This document shows, piece by piece, positions 45,319 to 56,721 of a stretch of DNA of 64,000 nucleotides. Both the position numbers and the translations under genes were made by a program. Location of the stretch: NCBI GenBank assembly GCA_019279435.1, contig JAAALK010000081.1, positions 30,451,001 through 30,515,000 of the forward strand, read 5' to 3'. A model generated the notes under the pieces. It made no database searches. It worked only from the letters and a program-made list of their open reading frames with translations, and was not told the origin of the DNA. Numbering within the stretch: position 1 is the first letter of the stretch; the number at the start of each line of letters is the position of its first letter. The stretch comes from Zizania palustris (Eukaryota > Streptophyta > Magnoliopsida > Poales > Poaceae).

Positions 45319-46538
45319 GAGCAGAAGCTCTTGCGGGATCTTCGGCGCTGGTGTGAGCGGCTCTTCGGCTTGTCTCCGAAGGCCATGAAGCAGAGGCCCG
45401 CCGGATCATCCTTGTCCTTCCCCTTCCTGATGGCGATCTCCTCATCGCTTGAGCTCGATGAAGAGGAAGAAGTCGTGGACTGCTTGGAGTAGCTCTTCTC
45501 CATCTCGGCGAAGAAGGCCTTGTCGCGCTTCTTGTTCTCTCGCCGGTAGTCCTTCAGGGCCTTCTTGAAGAACCGGGTCTTCGGCTTGCCCTTGTTGAAG
45601 GAGGGGCTCTCATGCTTGCCGGAGTCGTGGAAGCTGCTGCCGGTGCCCTTCTTGTATCTACTGCGCTTGGGGCAGTCGGCGATGAAGTGTCCTGGATCAC
45701 CACATTCAAAGCATCCGGATTTTGTGCCGTGTCTTTTGAACATTCTTTTATCATAGACACGACGCACCCGGTTGTTAAAGAGACACAAATCATCATCTCC
45801 CAACAACTCAAGCTGGTCCTCAGTGATAGACATCAAGGAGAACCCAGCACAGCTCACAGCAGAGGGATCAACAGAAGGTGTAGCAAGGGCCAGGGATTTT
45901 GATCCAGAGCCAGTGAGATTTGATCTCAACTGGATATCTACCTCAGTGGCCTTCAGCTTGCTAAACAACTCAGAAATGGTCAAGGTATCGTAAGAAGTAC
46001 TCTCAACGATAGATGATACCTTGATCTCCCAGATCTTTGGGTCCAAGGTATGAAGAACCTTGAGCGCCTGCTCGTGATCTGAGACTAACTGAGCACCCTC
46101 AGCCTTGTTGTCCCGAAGCTTGTTAATGATCGACTGAAAGCGACCAAACAAAGCCTCAACAAATTCACCCGGCTTCTGTGTGAAATTCTCATATTCACGC
46201 CGGTAGGTCTGATAGAGCCGAGCCTTGACCTGTGCTGTTCCCTCATGGTGTGCCTTGAGGGTAGCCCAGATCTCTCTCGCAGTGGAGAGATGACTCACAC
46301 GCTCAAACTCAGTGGGACCTAAACCAGAAAACAAAATGTTCACAGCCTTACTGTTGCTCAGATGCTGAGCAATGATACCAGCAGTACCATGCTCAGCGAC
46401 TGGCAAAATGACAAACGTGCTGTGAACGCAAATGTCCCATATGTCCGAACCCTGGCTCATGAGATAGGCTCGCATGCGAGTCTTCCAATAATTATAGCCA
46501 TAGGCTTCCAAGGACGGGACCTTGCCAGGAGACGTCAT
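45198..46538 (-). CDS. Copia Gag, first part
   Basis: ATG at 46538, about 55 bp after the primer-binding site; the in-frame GTG two codons upstream is not needed. The UBN2-type Gag region spans about residues 10-230 (LEAYGYNYWKTRMRAYL, AREIWATLKAHHEG, LYQTYRREYENF). A zinc knuckle CFECGDPGHFIADC follows at about residue 280, then a Lys-rich and a Ser/Asp-rich segment. The last about 45 codons run in a frame that differs from the continuing gag, consistent with a frameshift. The protein binds retrotransposon RNA and forms the particle. Confidence 0.82.
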   Translation of the reverse strand: MTSPGKVPSLEAYGYNYWKTRMRAYLMSQGSDIWDICVHSTFVILPVAEHGTAGIIAQHLSNSKAVNILFSGLGPTEFERVSHLSTAREIWATLKAHHEGTAQVKARLYQTYRREYENFTQKPGEFVEALFGRFQSIINKLRDNKAEGAQLVSDHEQALKVLHTLDPKIWEIKVSSIVESTSYDTLTISELFSKLKATEVDIQLRSNLTGSGSKSLALATPSVDPSAVSCAGFSLMSITEDQLELLGDDDLCLFNNRVRRVYDKRMFKRHGTKSGCFECGDPGHFIADCPKRSRYKKGTGSSFHDSGKHESPSFNKGKPKTRFFKKALKDYRRENKKRDKAFFAEMEKSYSKQSTTSSSSSSSSDEEIAIRKGKDKDDPAGLCFMAFGDKPKSRSHQRRRSRKSFCSWLLGIEMKRAPPTTPTTTIARYHLMSAKLLIYLRAIVRS

Positions 46539-46603
46539 AGTCACTACTGGGGTTTAGAACCGGTTAAGGTATGGAAAAACCCTAACCTCGCTCTGATACC
46601 ACT

Positions 46604-48635
46604 TGTAGGACCGAAAGTAGCGACCAGAGGGGGGGTGAATGGGCGCCTTAAAAAATTCTTTCGAATCAATGGCCTGTTCCCAATACCCAACGCACCTCAA
46701 AATACTACGCAGCAGAAAATAAACAGAAGGCCTAAGTCTAAAGGTTTCTAACCTAGAAGCAACTGATGATAAACAGAGAGCTATCAAAGAAGTGCAACTA
46801 GGTAGATACACAAAGTATAACAGGCCTAAACTTCTCAATGAAATGATCTAAGTATGTGTAAGATGAAAAGAGAAGTTACTGTCCAAATTTGTCTCCTGTT
46901 CGGAACTGGGCGAAGCCCCCTTCGCACGTCGAGGTCTGCTTCGGAGGTTGGTGACGGAGTCTTGTCCGAGATGTCGAAGGTGTCACGATCTAGCCTAGTT
47001 CGAAGTGGCAAGATACGAAGAGTACTTCGGAGCGAAGTATGACAATGCCGGAGCCTGATTCGAAGTATGTACTTCGAAGACAAGGCTTCGAACACTGCTT
47101 AGAACCAAGAGCTTCAAAACAAAAGCTTCGAAGCAAAGAGACAGAGTCGGAGCCTTCTTCGAAATGTGCACTTCGAAGACAGAACTTCGAACACAACTTT
47201 AAACAAAAAGCTTCGAACCAAAACCTTCGAACAGAAAGCTTCGAACACAATGCACAAACGGACAACCTTCGAACAAAGAAGCGAAGCCTGTCACGCGACA
47301 GAAACACAAGTCTGAAGCCAATGCTCTACCTTCGAAAAGAGCAAGCTCCGAAAAGAGAGGCGAAGGGTGACACGCTACACAGACGTCAGTGCGAGGCCTA
47401 GCGGAGCTACAAGCTTCGAACCCAACTTCATAACTTGTCGAAGTATAGACTTCGAACAGATAGGGCCGAATCCCCTTCGCACTATTGTTCGAAGTATGCG
47501 ATGCTGACGATCAGAAAGATGCTTCGAATCTTAGCAGCACAGAATGCAAACCAAATACCGAAGATCGAACGAAGCCTTCGAAAGAGATAAATCGAAGCCT
47601 ACCTCACGAAACTGAGGGGCTTCGAACAGAGAGTAGCTTCGCTCGAAACACAGCCAAAAAGGTGACAGAACCTGTCAGCCTCGATCAAAAAGGCTGTGCA
47701 GTAGAAGGTGAAAAGCTGCACAGACTACTGTAGCTACAGGAAAGTAGTACTACTCGCAACAGCAAGAACTAGTACTCAGTTTGTGAAGAACAGAAGCAAC
47801 AGAAGAAGCTTCTCCTCAAGAAATAAATTCACCAGCCCGTAGCTGAAGCAATAACTCTCCAAACCAAACAAGTGCAACAAATAAAATCAGCAGGGACCAA
47901 GGCTTAAATGCATCCAAGAGTTTAGAGTAAGAATAATGCACAAACAGGAAGGAACACAAGCCTGGCGGCGCACACAGGAGAGAGAAACGGGAGACAAAAT
48001 GACCCAAAAAGTGGATTTGATTTCAGCACAAAGGGGTAGTCCAAACCCTAGGGATTGGGGTCCTATTTATAGGCAGCCCAACACTAGGAATATTCTACCA
48101 GCCTCTTAGGGTTTTTACAAACTCAAAAATAAAGAAAAAGACTCTACTGCCCTTAGGAATTTTTACAGACACAACTGACTGACTGTGGGCCTAGAGTTAC
48201 AGATGACTTATCCAGAAGCTAAGTTTTCGTAGCGACTACGGCTTCTCTTCTGGACAGTCGGATACAGAATCAACGGTTGTCAGTTTTGCGCCGAAACTGA
48301 CAAAGCCTCCACTGGCTTTGCACCAGGTACCCGGATTGGGCCGGCCCGACTCCGCAGCTCTCTCAGCCCGGTAATCACTCACTGCCCGTGTACCTGAGTC
48401 AATCCTGGTCAACAGCCCAGTGGGTCTTCTACTGCTTCTGGCCCATGCACCCGGATTGGGCCAGCCCGACTTCGCAGCCTCCTCTGCCCGACAGTCGCTC
48501 GCTGCCCGTGTACCTGAGTCACACGCGGCCCATGAAACAACAGATCTCTTCTTCTTCTGTCCTTTTTGACTATCGTTGACAATGACTCATCACTTCTGGA
48601 GCCATGAGGCCCACGCTATTCAGCATGGCTCCTCA
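46604..48635 (-). repeat. Copia 5' LTR (right end on the plus strand)
   Basis: 2032 bp, the partner of 37262-39268, followed by the ATATG target copy. It keeps the 47-bp block (46880-46926) that the other LTR has lost. The shared TTCGAA-rich section lies at 47060-47650. Confidence 0.95.
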
Positions 48636-49364
48636 ATATGCTCTGGCTCACAAAGGGGGGGGGCGGTTGAAGGCAATACTTACAATCCAAATGACCCCGC
48701 TGAGTTGTACACTAATCGGAATGCATATCAACGCCTCCAAGACTATTCAGAGATGGCAAGGGAAGTGCATGGCGCCGATTATGACCCAATCGCACATGAC
48801 ATCAATGGCGAGGTGGTCATGAGGGCTAGAGGAGGCAAGAGACATGGGCGATATTTGATGGGCGACGACGCCATTGATACCCGTAGTACCCCCTCTCTAT
48901 CTGAGGTGAGAGCTCGGAGCTCGACCTCCGGTCCGGGTATACGCCCTCGCCGAGACACATCTATGGGTCTGATTGCTGATCTACAGGTTAGTTCATTTTC
49001 ATCAATCATCGAACACTTCAATTTGTTTGTTTGAGAACATTAACTGTGAATTAATGTTTTGTAGGCCCAACTAAATGAAGAAAGATCACAAAGGACCGAG
49101 TGGCAGACCCAGATGGAGGCTCGGCTGCAGGCTCAGATGCAAGCTCAGATGCAAGCCGAGATGCAGACCCAGATGCAGCAGTGGTTTGCGCAGATGGGTG
49201 GATCTTTCTCAGGTCATATGGGCCTGCCTGGACTTCCTCCTCAACCTCAACAATCTCCACGGACTCCACAGAGCGGCAATGTGAGTTTCTAATATTGTTA
49301 TTGTCGTTTTTGTTTTTTGGATGAAATATGCAGGAAATAAATGAAAAAAACAATTTAAAAAATT

Positions 49365-49988
49365 TTTTGCCGAGTGTTACACTCGGCAAAGCCACCTACA
49401 GTGCACAGAAACGTGCCACGTGGCACATTTCTGTGCATTCTGGGGAGGCATTGCCGAGTGCCTCCATGTGGCACTCGGCAACCCCCCTTCGCCGAGTGCC
49501 ACGGGGGCACTCGGCAAAGACTCCCACTGCCACGTGCCCCCCTCCCCCGAGCCCCTTCGCCGAGTGCCCCACGTGTCACTCGGCAAACCCCCTTCGCCGA
49601 GTGCCACGTGGGGCACTCGGCAAACACTCACGTGCCACGTGCACCCCCCCGAGCCCCCTTCGCCGAATGCCCCCCATGGCACTCGGCACACCCCCTTCGC
49701 CGAGTGCAACGTGGGGCACTTGGCGAAGCCCCGTTAACGGCCACCCCGGCCGTCAACCGGCTACGTTTGCCGAGTGCTATACGTGGCACTCGGCGAAATC
49801 TATATTGCACTCGGCGAAGACTTCGCCGAGTGCCCGATAAAATGCACTCGGCGAACCCCCACGTCGCCGACAAGGCTAGTGCCGAGTGGGGTTCGCCGAG
49901 TGTGGCACTCGGCGAAGCTTTTGCCGAGTGCATTGTGGGCTTCGCCGAGTGCCCTAGGCACTCGGCAAACCCTAGTGTTCCCGTAGTG
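49365..49988. repeat. Right subterminal repeats and terminus of the large CACTA element
   Basis: About 600 bp packed with TTTGCCGAGTG/CACTCGGCAAA and variants with CGCCGAGTG. Many are in back-to-back inverted pairs with spacers of a few bases to about 20 bases that could fold as hairpins. The block ends at CCCGTAGTG (49988). Open frames here are products of the repeats. Confidence 0.9.
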
Positions 49989-49989
49989 T

Positions 49990-51461
49990 TTCTTGATACA
50001 AGTTGTTTTAACTTACTAACTATAAGTACAACATAATTATATTTAATGTAAATAAAACACAAAATATATACATATTAATCAATTACTTTTTGTTATGAAA
50101 GAAAATGTGCAAAACAAAAAAAAAGTATCGGGAGGAGTATATATAGTTTTTTCAGAAGTTAACGTACGTTAGAGCTTCACGTGAGCCCACCACCGTACTT
50201 GATGTCTTCACACGCCATCGCCAAGCACGACGGCGTCGTTTTCCACAACAAAAATTGTCTGTCAACTTAACGTGAATCAGTCACCTAATTAATTAGCCGG
50301 CAGGTGGAATCTACGTGAGTTTGCTGGCTACACAATTAATCGACATCTCCCTCGCCTCGAGAGATGCATGTGTAACGATGACAGTATCCACAACAAAATT
50401 TGTCTGTGGGCGTTTTGTGCACAAATTTCTGTCACCTTAATGTATAGTAGTCACTTAATTAGGTGGCCGCCTTGAGACACGTGACAGTGGTGCAGCCACT
50501 TGTGTCAACTTAATGTGAATCCGTCACTAAATTAATTAGCCGGCACGTGGAATACTCTACATACTCACAATTAATCAGCGTACGTCTCCCTCGCCTTGCA
50601 TTGAGAGATGTGTGACGAAAGTAGCCCGTACTTCTGTCAATTTAATTAATGTGAAGCAGCCACTTAATTAGCCGGCCGGCACGTGCATTGCACGCTCGCG
50701 CGTGTTCACCATCATCCGTGGTGATCCACGTGCTATATATAATAATATTTCAACCACGAGCTCACCTACGATCGATGTGAATAAACTTGTGGTTAGCAAT
50801 TAAGCACCGTCGTTTTGCCCGAGGCGGAGGCGTCGGTAAAACAAATTTTGTTGGCTTTCAAGCGCAACGTTTTGTGTACAAATTCCTATTACTATTACGG
50901 ATTACAGATAAAATTAACTTTATGGTAAGTGTATTAAATATTTGTTAACATGTCACATCGAAAAGATTTGAAGCAAGCGATAAAAACATTAAATAAGAGA
51001 TGTAATAGAAAAGGAAGAAACCTTATCCAAAGCACTTTGCCGAGTTTATTTGCCGAGTGCCACACACTTTGCCGAGTGCATTTCATCGGGCACTCGACAC
51101 AAAGGTGTTTGCCGAGTGCCCTGTGAAATGCACTCGGCAAAGTGTGTGGCACTCGGCAAAGACTAGGGTTTGCCGAGTGTCACGCCATAGGCACTCGGCA
51201 AAGCATCTGAAAAATCGCCCGCCCATTTTTTTACTGACGCCGTCATGGCGGCAGGGTTAAAAATCAATTTTGCCGAGTGCCACTAACGGACACTCGGCAA
51301 ATTCTATCCTTTGCCGAGTGCCACAAATAAAAACACTCGGCAAATAATATCTAGTTGCCATTATTTCATGTGAGATCACAATTTAAGCCTACATCACATT
51401 TTAAACATGTTTTGAACTTGAATTTTTTTTAAACTCATAATGCAACCTATGTTAGGCCATG
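49990..51461. repeat. Near-identical second copy of block 24655-32642, without the LINE
   Basis: From TACAAGTTGTTTTAACTTAC onward the text follows 24662-25516, passes through the intact LINE target site (50798-50813), then follows 31994-32642, including the same CACTA left junction. Only scattered substitutions and short indels separate the copies. Similarity stops abruptly after GTTAGGCCATGG at 51461. No gene is present. Confidence 0.9.
51033..51461. mobile_element. Truncated CACTA left end inside the duplicate block
   Basis: It begins CACTTTGCCGAGTTTATTTGC exactly as at 32213 and carries the same subterminal repeats for about 430 bp. It is then cut at 51461 and followed by unrelated DNA. 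Sharing the aberrant junction with 32213 means both derive from one insertion. Confidence 0.85.
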
Positions 51462-51589
51462 GGCATAAAATAGTGAATATGATTTTTCTAGAAATTTTAG
51501 TGTATTATTTTAGGACTGAAAGGATATATAATAATCACTAGTTGATCTCAGAGGGATACATGCATGAGTCATTACTCGATCACTAGTCG

Positions 51590-52004
51590 AACAGCTGTTT
51601 TTTTAAAACAAAATTAGAGCCGCTTCAATTCACGTGAGCCAAACTGTCGCGTGAATAAACATGCATGCATGCATGTCTTCACACGAGGACTGCAGGAGGA
51701 TGCCAAGCACCCTCGTTTTGCACGAGGGCGTCGTACGTGTAAAACAAAATTTGTTTGTGTGGCGTTTTGTGCACAAATTAATGTGTAGGACTTACTTAAT
51801 TAGCCGGCACGTGGACTGCGCTCACGTACTGGCCAGACAATTAATTAACAATTGTCACTTAATTAATTAGCCGGCACATGGAGTTCGCTGGCTACACAAT
51901 TAATCAACATCTCCCTCGCCTTGAGATATGTGTGACAACGGTAGCCACTTCTGTCAACTTAACGTGAATCTGTCACTTAATTAATTAGCCGGCACGTGGA
52001 ATCT
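51590..52004. repeat. Left arm of an inverted repeat (partner 59565-60003)
   Basis: The arm runs from GCTGTTTTTTTAAA to GGCACGTGGAATCTACA and is the reverse complement of 59565-60003. The partner lacks about 27 bp near the CACGAGGACTGCA...CACCCTCG text. It consists of the same promoter-like modules (AATTAGCCGGCACGTGG, CTCCCTCGCCTTGAGATATGTGTGAC) found upstream of the lectin genes. Confidence 0.8.
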
Positions 52005-53334
52005 ACACCAGGAACAGGCGCCCCCCCTTGCCAACCAACGCGACGAACGCCGGCCAACCGGCAGAAGCCAAAAGACACACATGCAAAATGGTATTGTTTT
52101 GGATATATATATATATATATATATACAAATAAACATCAATCAACAAAGAGTAGTTCATTCTCTCATTCTCTGTATTCAATCCGTTCTTTGTATTTTCTCG
52201 ATTCTCAATTTACAACACGTTATCAGCACCTTGTTCTACATGGAGCAACAAGAACAGCTAGCAAAGAACGAAAAATTGTTCTACATGGAGCAACAAGAAC
52301 AGCGAAAAACATATTGTTCTTCACAAAAACAACATAGAATCACAGGAAAAACAAAAAGAACAACAACAGGACCCAAAATAAGGTAACATGTTCATCATGT
52401 TATTCAATTTTTATTAGAAAAGACATGGCTTCAACCCGGCGCCCGCGCATCTGCGTCGGTTGCCAAGCCTGCCGTGCATCAGCGCGCACCTGCGCTAGCC
52501 GCGACCCCACACCACCGCTGCGGCACCAGGGTGCGTCCCGTTGCTCCGCTCGCGGCCTAGACCTCAGCCGTGTTGGTGCCCTGGCATGCCTCGGGCCGCA
52601 CTCGTGCTAACCGCGGCCCCACCCGCTCTGTCAGACGCTGACCCAGCCGCGCTTCAGCCCGTGCCCGTGAGCTGGCCGCGGCGTCAGATCCAACCTTCCC
52701 GGTCAATGTCCGTCAATCACAATGTCTGTCAATCACAATGTCCGTCAATCACAATGTATCTCAAACCGCCCTTAGGGGATCTATTTATTGCCTAGTATGC
52801 CTACATTTAATGAGATACATTCTTAGGCATTAGGGGGAGAATTCAAGTACCGATAAGAATACTAGGAAATCAATTATAATGTCCAAAGACATTGTCACAT
52901 TAACACCTCAAATCCACATACTCATAAATCTGAAATTTAAATTCAGAAAATCATTAATTTACAACATATTGCTAATAACCTGCCAAATACATTTACTAAT
53001 GACAGAAATGTCATAAAATCCTATCACCTTGCTAGTAATATACCAAAAAGAATAGTGATACCAAATAAAACTATTCAACTCCCTAATTAAAACTGACAGG
53101 GGGAGAAGTACGGTTAACTACAAGTGTGAAGCTTATTACAAGCATAAAGGAACCCGTTGAATCAAAGATCCAATCATAAATTAAGACTTATTCTAAGGGT
53201 AATATTTCTCATAGACGTACGAGAAAATAGAAGGATAAAACTTCTATTTAGCGTCAACAATACCTACACCTCCAAAACCTTCCCTGCAGGTTTTCAAATA
53301 TATTTTCATCCATAAATAGGATGAAAACCATAAT

Positions 53335-56300
53335 TGTAACACCCCAAATTTTCAATAAAATAAAAATATTATTGAATTCAATTTCCTGAAATATATATTT
53401 CTGAAAATACTTTAAATACTCTTTTCTACCCAATTGAACTACAGCATAGAGTAGATGGCTAAATTAGGAGGTGAAACTTTTTGTATAAGATCCTAAGACC
53501 AAGATATATTTTTGAGAATTTTTATAAATTTTTACCAAGCATGGAAGTAGCCCTATTATTTTAAATCGATTTCTGTAATTATTTTTAATCAGAAAATAGT
53601 TTCAAACAGTATTGGGCCCTCTCCCTCCGTTCTCTCTCTCCCGGCCGGCCCAGCCCATCACCCGCGCTCGCCTTAGGCTGACAGCCTGGTCCCACCTGTC
53701 GGCGCCAACTGCCTCCCCTCGCGCGCGCGCCCGACGCCACGGCCCCACCCATCAGCTGCCTCCCTCGCTCGTCCGCGCTCGCTGGCCAGTGGACCCCACT
53801 CGTCAGGCCCGTCGTCAACCTCGCGCCACCGCCCCCAAATCGCGCCGGCCGATGACCTCGCTCTCGGATCCGCCTCGCCGGCCTGTCCCCCATTAAATTA
53901 CCGCCATTACTCGGTCCCCCGCGTCGCGCCGACCGTTTTCCCCCGTTAACCCTCGTCATTACGCCACGGGATCAACGCTACGCGTGCATGGCCGAGCCTT
54001 CGCCGGCGAGTTAAGTCTCCCCCTCGATTTTCCATGCATGCGACCCCCGCCGGTGACACTATTTAAACCCCCTGCCTCCGCCGCGTTCGACCCCCACGCT
54101 CTCGCAACCCAGGACCGAACAGAGCGCCCATAGTTCACTTTTTAGCGGACTCCTTCTGTTTCGCCTCCAGCCACCACTCGCCATCGCCGGAGCCCCTCTC
54201 CGTCCGCGCTGACCGCACCGCCGTGACTGCCAGGACCTCACTGACCCCGGCCACCGCTCCATCGTCGACGAAACCCACCGGATCGCCATCACCGCCAAGG
54301 AACCGAAAGCCTTCGTCGCCACCGCTCGTCGCCGGCCTCACCCCATCGACCCCGGACCACCGCAAGGGTACCCTCTTGTTCCCGTCGATGCCCTCTTTAT
54401 GTTTTTAGTCCTAGCTAGGCTAGATAGCCCTTGCCGTCGCCGGAATCGCTCACCGTCGCGTCGCCGGAGTCGAGGAAGAAGGGGTACTTTACCCCCCCCC
54501 CCCCCCCGACACGCACTGTGCCGGATTCAATCCCGGCTGTGCGATCCAGATCCAACGCTAGAGATTAAATCATTTGTTCGGTTTAATCCGGGCCGTCGGA
54601 TCTGAGTGAAGCGGTACGGTGCGATCTCGTGCGTTCGTTGGTATTTAAACCCCGCGTTTAATCTGGAGCGTCCATCGCATACCGGTTCAAACGTTTTAAT
54701 CCTGGCCGTCCACGTCACTTTAACTCCCCCGCCTCGCCCGTGATCCAACGGTGGATCTTGATCCGGCGCACGCGCACAGTGCGCGGGTTCACCGTGGGCC
54801 TGGCTCACCGTGGACCCGAGGGGTTTAAAAATTGAAAATGAATTTCAAAAATACTTTTAAACTTGTAAAATTCATATCTGGCGCATTTGAACTCTAAAAA
54901 TTGTCATTCCAATTTCAGAAAATTCATAATATTATTCTCTACATGTTTATGCAATAAAAACAGTAGGTTTACTTTGGACATTTCATGTTTATTCAAATAA
55001 GTATTCAAATGCCTTTAGGATTAAAATGTAAATTCAAATGTTTAAACTTCAGAAAAATTTAGATCTACTTCCTTTCTGTCCATTTACTAAAAACCATTAA
55101 AGTAACATGAACTTTTCATTTCAAATTTATTTGAGAACTTAATATGACAATAATCACATTTAAACACCCCTTTCTAAAAAGGACAACTTTTTAATTCCTT
55201 TAAAATTTATTTATGAAGTAAACCACAGAACCTTAACAATTGAATTCATTTTATTTTTAATCAAACCAACTTTAACTTATGTGCTTATAATGTAATGTTA
55301 TATTGTTTGATTTGAATGTTGTGTTCTTTTTATTTTACTTTACTATATCAAAAAGACTACGCCGCCGCCGAGGAGCCGGAGTACTTCCCCGAAGTCCCTC
55401 CCTCTCCCTTTGCTGAACAAGGCAAGTCACCAACACAATCTTTTGAGCATATTGAACCCACGTTTGATTAAACTATCGCTAAAACACATAGGTTATATAT
55501 GCATTAGTCAAATGAACCCTTACAATATATTTATTTAGGATCCCCCGACCTTGATGTGCAACCCAAGCCATGCTCTCTAGACTAAACTCCTTGTCACCAT
55601 ATGATAAATTTTATTAGCTAGTGTCCAATGTATCGACACGATCGCTATAGGATAAAAATGAGTCGTAGCACATGGTTCTACTATATGATCCCCATTGTTT
55701 CTTATCTATGGAATTCTGTCGTTGTTGGAGTTGTGGTTGTGAGTGAATGCATAGTGGGTTCCGGGTGTAAGCTAGGGCATTGGTCGGTAGCACCCGGGGC
55801 ACTATAAGGACCGGTCTGAGGGATCCGTTGCAATACACTTACGTACTAACCACAAGTCTAGTGGGTAAGTTCTAACTAAGGTATGGGTTGTTCCAAACCG
55901 AGGCCACCATTTGGAGATGGGTCAAGTTGCACCTACGGGTGACTTGTACCAATGTGGCGCAAAAGGGGGTGCGACGTTAGCCGGGATGCGGCCCGGCGCG
56001 CCGGCGAAACCTAGAGCGGGTGGTTATCGCTTGGAACATTTCATGCCGAGGTTTTGGCACGAGTTCCCGTGGTATGGGTCATCTCGTTTGGGATGAGTGC
56101 GTGCCTTGTGGGTACAGTAGTACATCTCTGATCAGAGTCTTAAATCTTTTCGAAAAGCCGAGCCCACGATCAAGGGCGGGTTGCGTGACATCCCCCAGTT
56201 AGATTACTTTGGATATGTATGTGCATGATGGATTGACATGTAAGGACTGTCGTGCGAGGAGGTAAAACGTACTCCTCGAGTTAGTTGATGTTGTTGATAT

Positions 56301-56721
56301 TCATATTTACTTTTCCGCATGATTAAAATGTGATTACACTAAATGCAATAACTGAAACTGCACTTTTCTGCAATGTTAGCCATTACCCTTCCTTGTTTAT
56401 TATCCTGCATTACTACTTGCATTTGCGGTGGCTTGTTGAGTACTTTTTGTACTCATACCCATTGGACCCCACAGAGGATGCTTACTATGAAGACGGTCTG
56501 GAGTAGCGACCCAGTCGAGAAGAAAGATCCTGAAGGAGATGTTCGTCATGCCGCTTTCTAATTATTTTTATTACTGTTTTTACTAACACTTTGATGTAAT
56601 AAATATGGTCTGCGTACCATAGATGTTGTCGTATGTACGTTGTCGCATGATGAACCTCTTGTATTATTGTTTTTCTTCTGAAATTCAATAATGTCTCGAT
56701 TTGATAAATCGGGGCGCTACA
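53335..56721 (+). mobile_element. Solo LTR of a gypsy family related to the 5371-17657 element
   Basis: 3387 bp starting TGTAACACCCC and ending GGGGCGCTACA, flanked by the 5-bp duplication ATAAT (53330-53334 and 56722-56726). It shares with the gypsy LTR the general layout and many conserved blocks in its last third. Examples are GGGTTCCGGGTG(C/T)AAGCT, TTTTCGAAAAGCCGAGCCCACG and GGTCTGGAGTAGCGACCCAGTC. It lies inside the RT frame of the decayed copia. No internal region remains, so it arose by LTR-LTR recombination. A run of 17 C is present near 54491-54507. Confidence 0.92.

Larger units (their letters stand above)
37262..48635 (-). mobile_element. Ty1/copia LTR retrotransposon, full length, pol broken (SIRE/Maximus-like)
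   Basis: The 11.4-kb element has TG...CA LTRs of 2.0 kb and the target duplication ATATG at 37257-37261 and 48636-48640. Read on the minus strand, the primer site TGGTATCAGAG (initiator Met tRNA) lies just inside the 5' LTR (46601-46591). The polypurine tract AAGGGGGAGAT lies just inside the 3' LTR (about 39279-39269). Order: gag, protease, integrase, RT, RNase H, which is copia order. The long LTRs, large two-knuckle gag and a DSGCSHHMTG protease motif suggest the SIRE/Maximus branch (inference). Pol has three in-frame stops and frame changes, so it is not autonomous. The LTRs differ at about 21 positions by eye (about 1%). Confidence 0.95.
35926..49280 (+). pseudogene. TNPA-like (Transposase_24 family) CACTA gene, broken and split by copia
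   Basis: Exons with consistent GT-AG borders and phases can be read: 35926-36317, 36406-36625, 36705-36902, 36973-37146, 37216-37261 joined after the copia insertion to 48641-48986, and 49065-49280. Exon 1 encodes a basic then strongly acidic (Glu-rich) N-terminus. The middle exons match the plant transposase Ptta/En/Spm family (DEGYVDQAV, FLTREEY, ELYTNRNAY, HDINGEVVM regions). The last exon encodes Gln/Met repeats (QAQMQAQMQAEMQ). Damage: TGA at 36572-36574, TAG at 36982-36984, a length change at a 9-G tract (48655-48663) and the copia insertion. TNPA proteins bind the subterminal repeats. This copy is dead. Confidence 0.8.
32213..49988 (+). mobile_element. Large internally deleted CACTA (En/Spm) transposon hosting a copia element
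   Basis: The right end is typical: dense subterminal repeats and CCCGTAGTG at 49988. The left end starts CACTTTGCCGAG at 32213 instead of CACTACCGG, so the left terminus is altered or lost. The element carries left subterminal repeats (32213-32530, 33367-33450, 34196-34350), a GC-rich leader, a C-terminal TNP2-like exon and a TNPA-like gene. An 11.4-kb copia element (37262-48635) sits inside. The catalytic part of TNP2 is missing between about 34700 and 35310, so the element is not autonomous. Without the copia insertion it would be about 6.4 kb. Confidence 0.85.

Noticed and set aside
49328..50062. Frames of 110-220 residues rich in SAECP/RRVP-type repeats
   Set aside because: They are translations of the TTTGCCGAGTGC subterminal repeats in different frames, not proteins.
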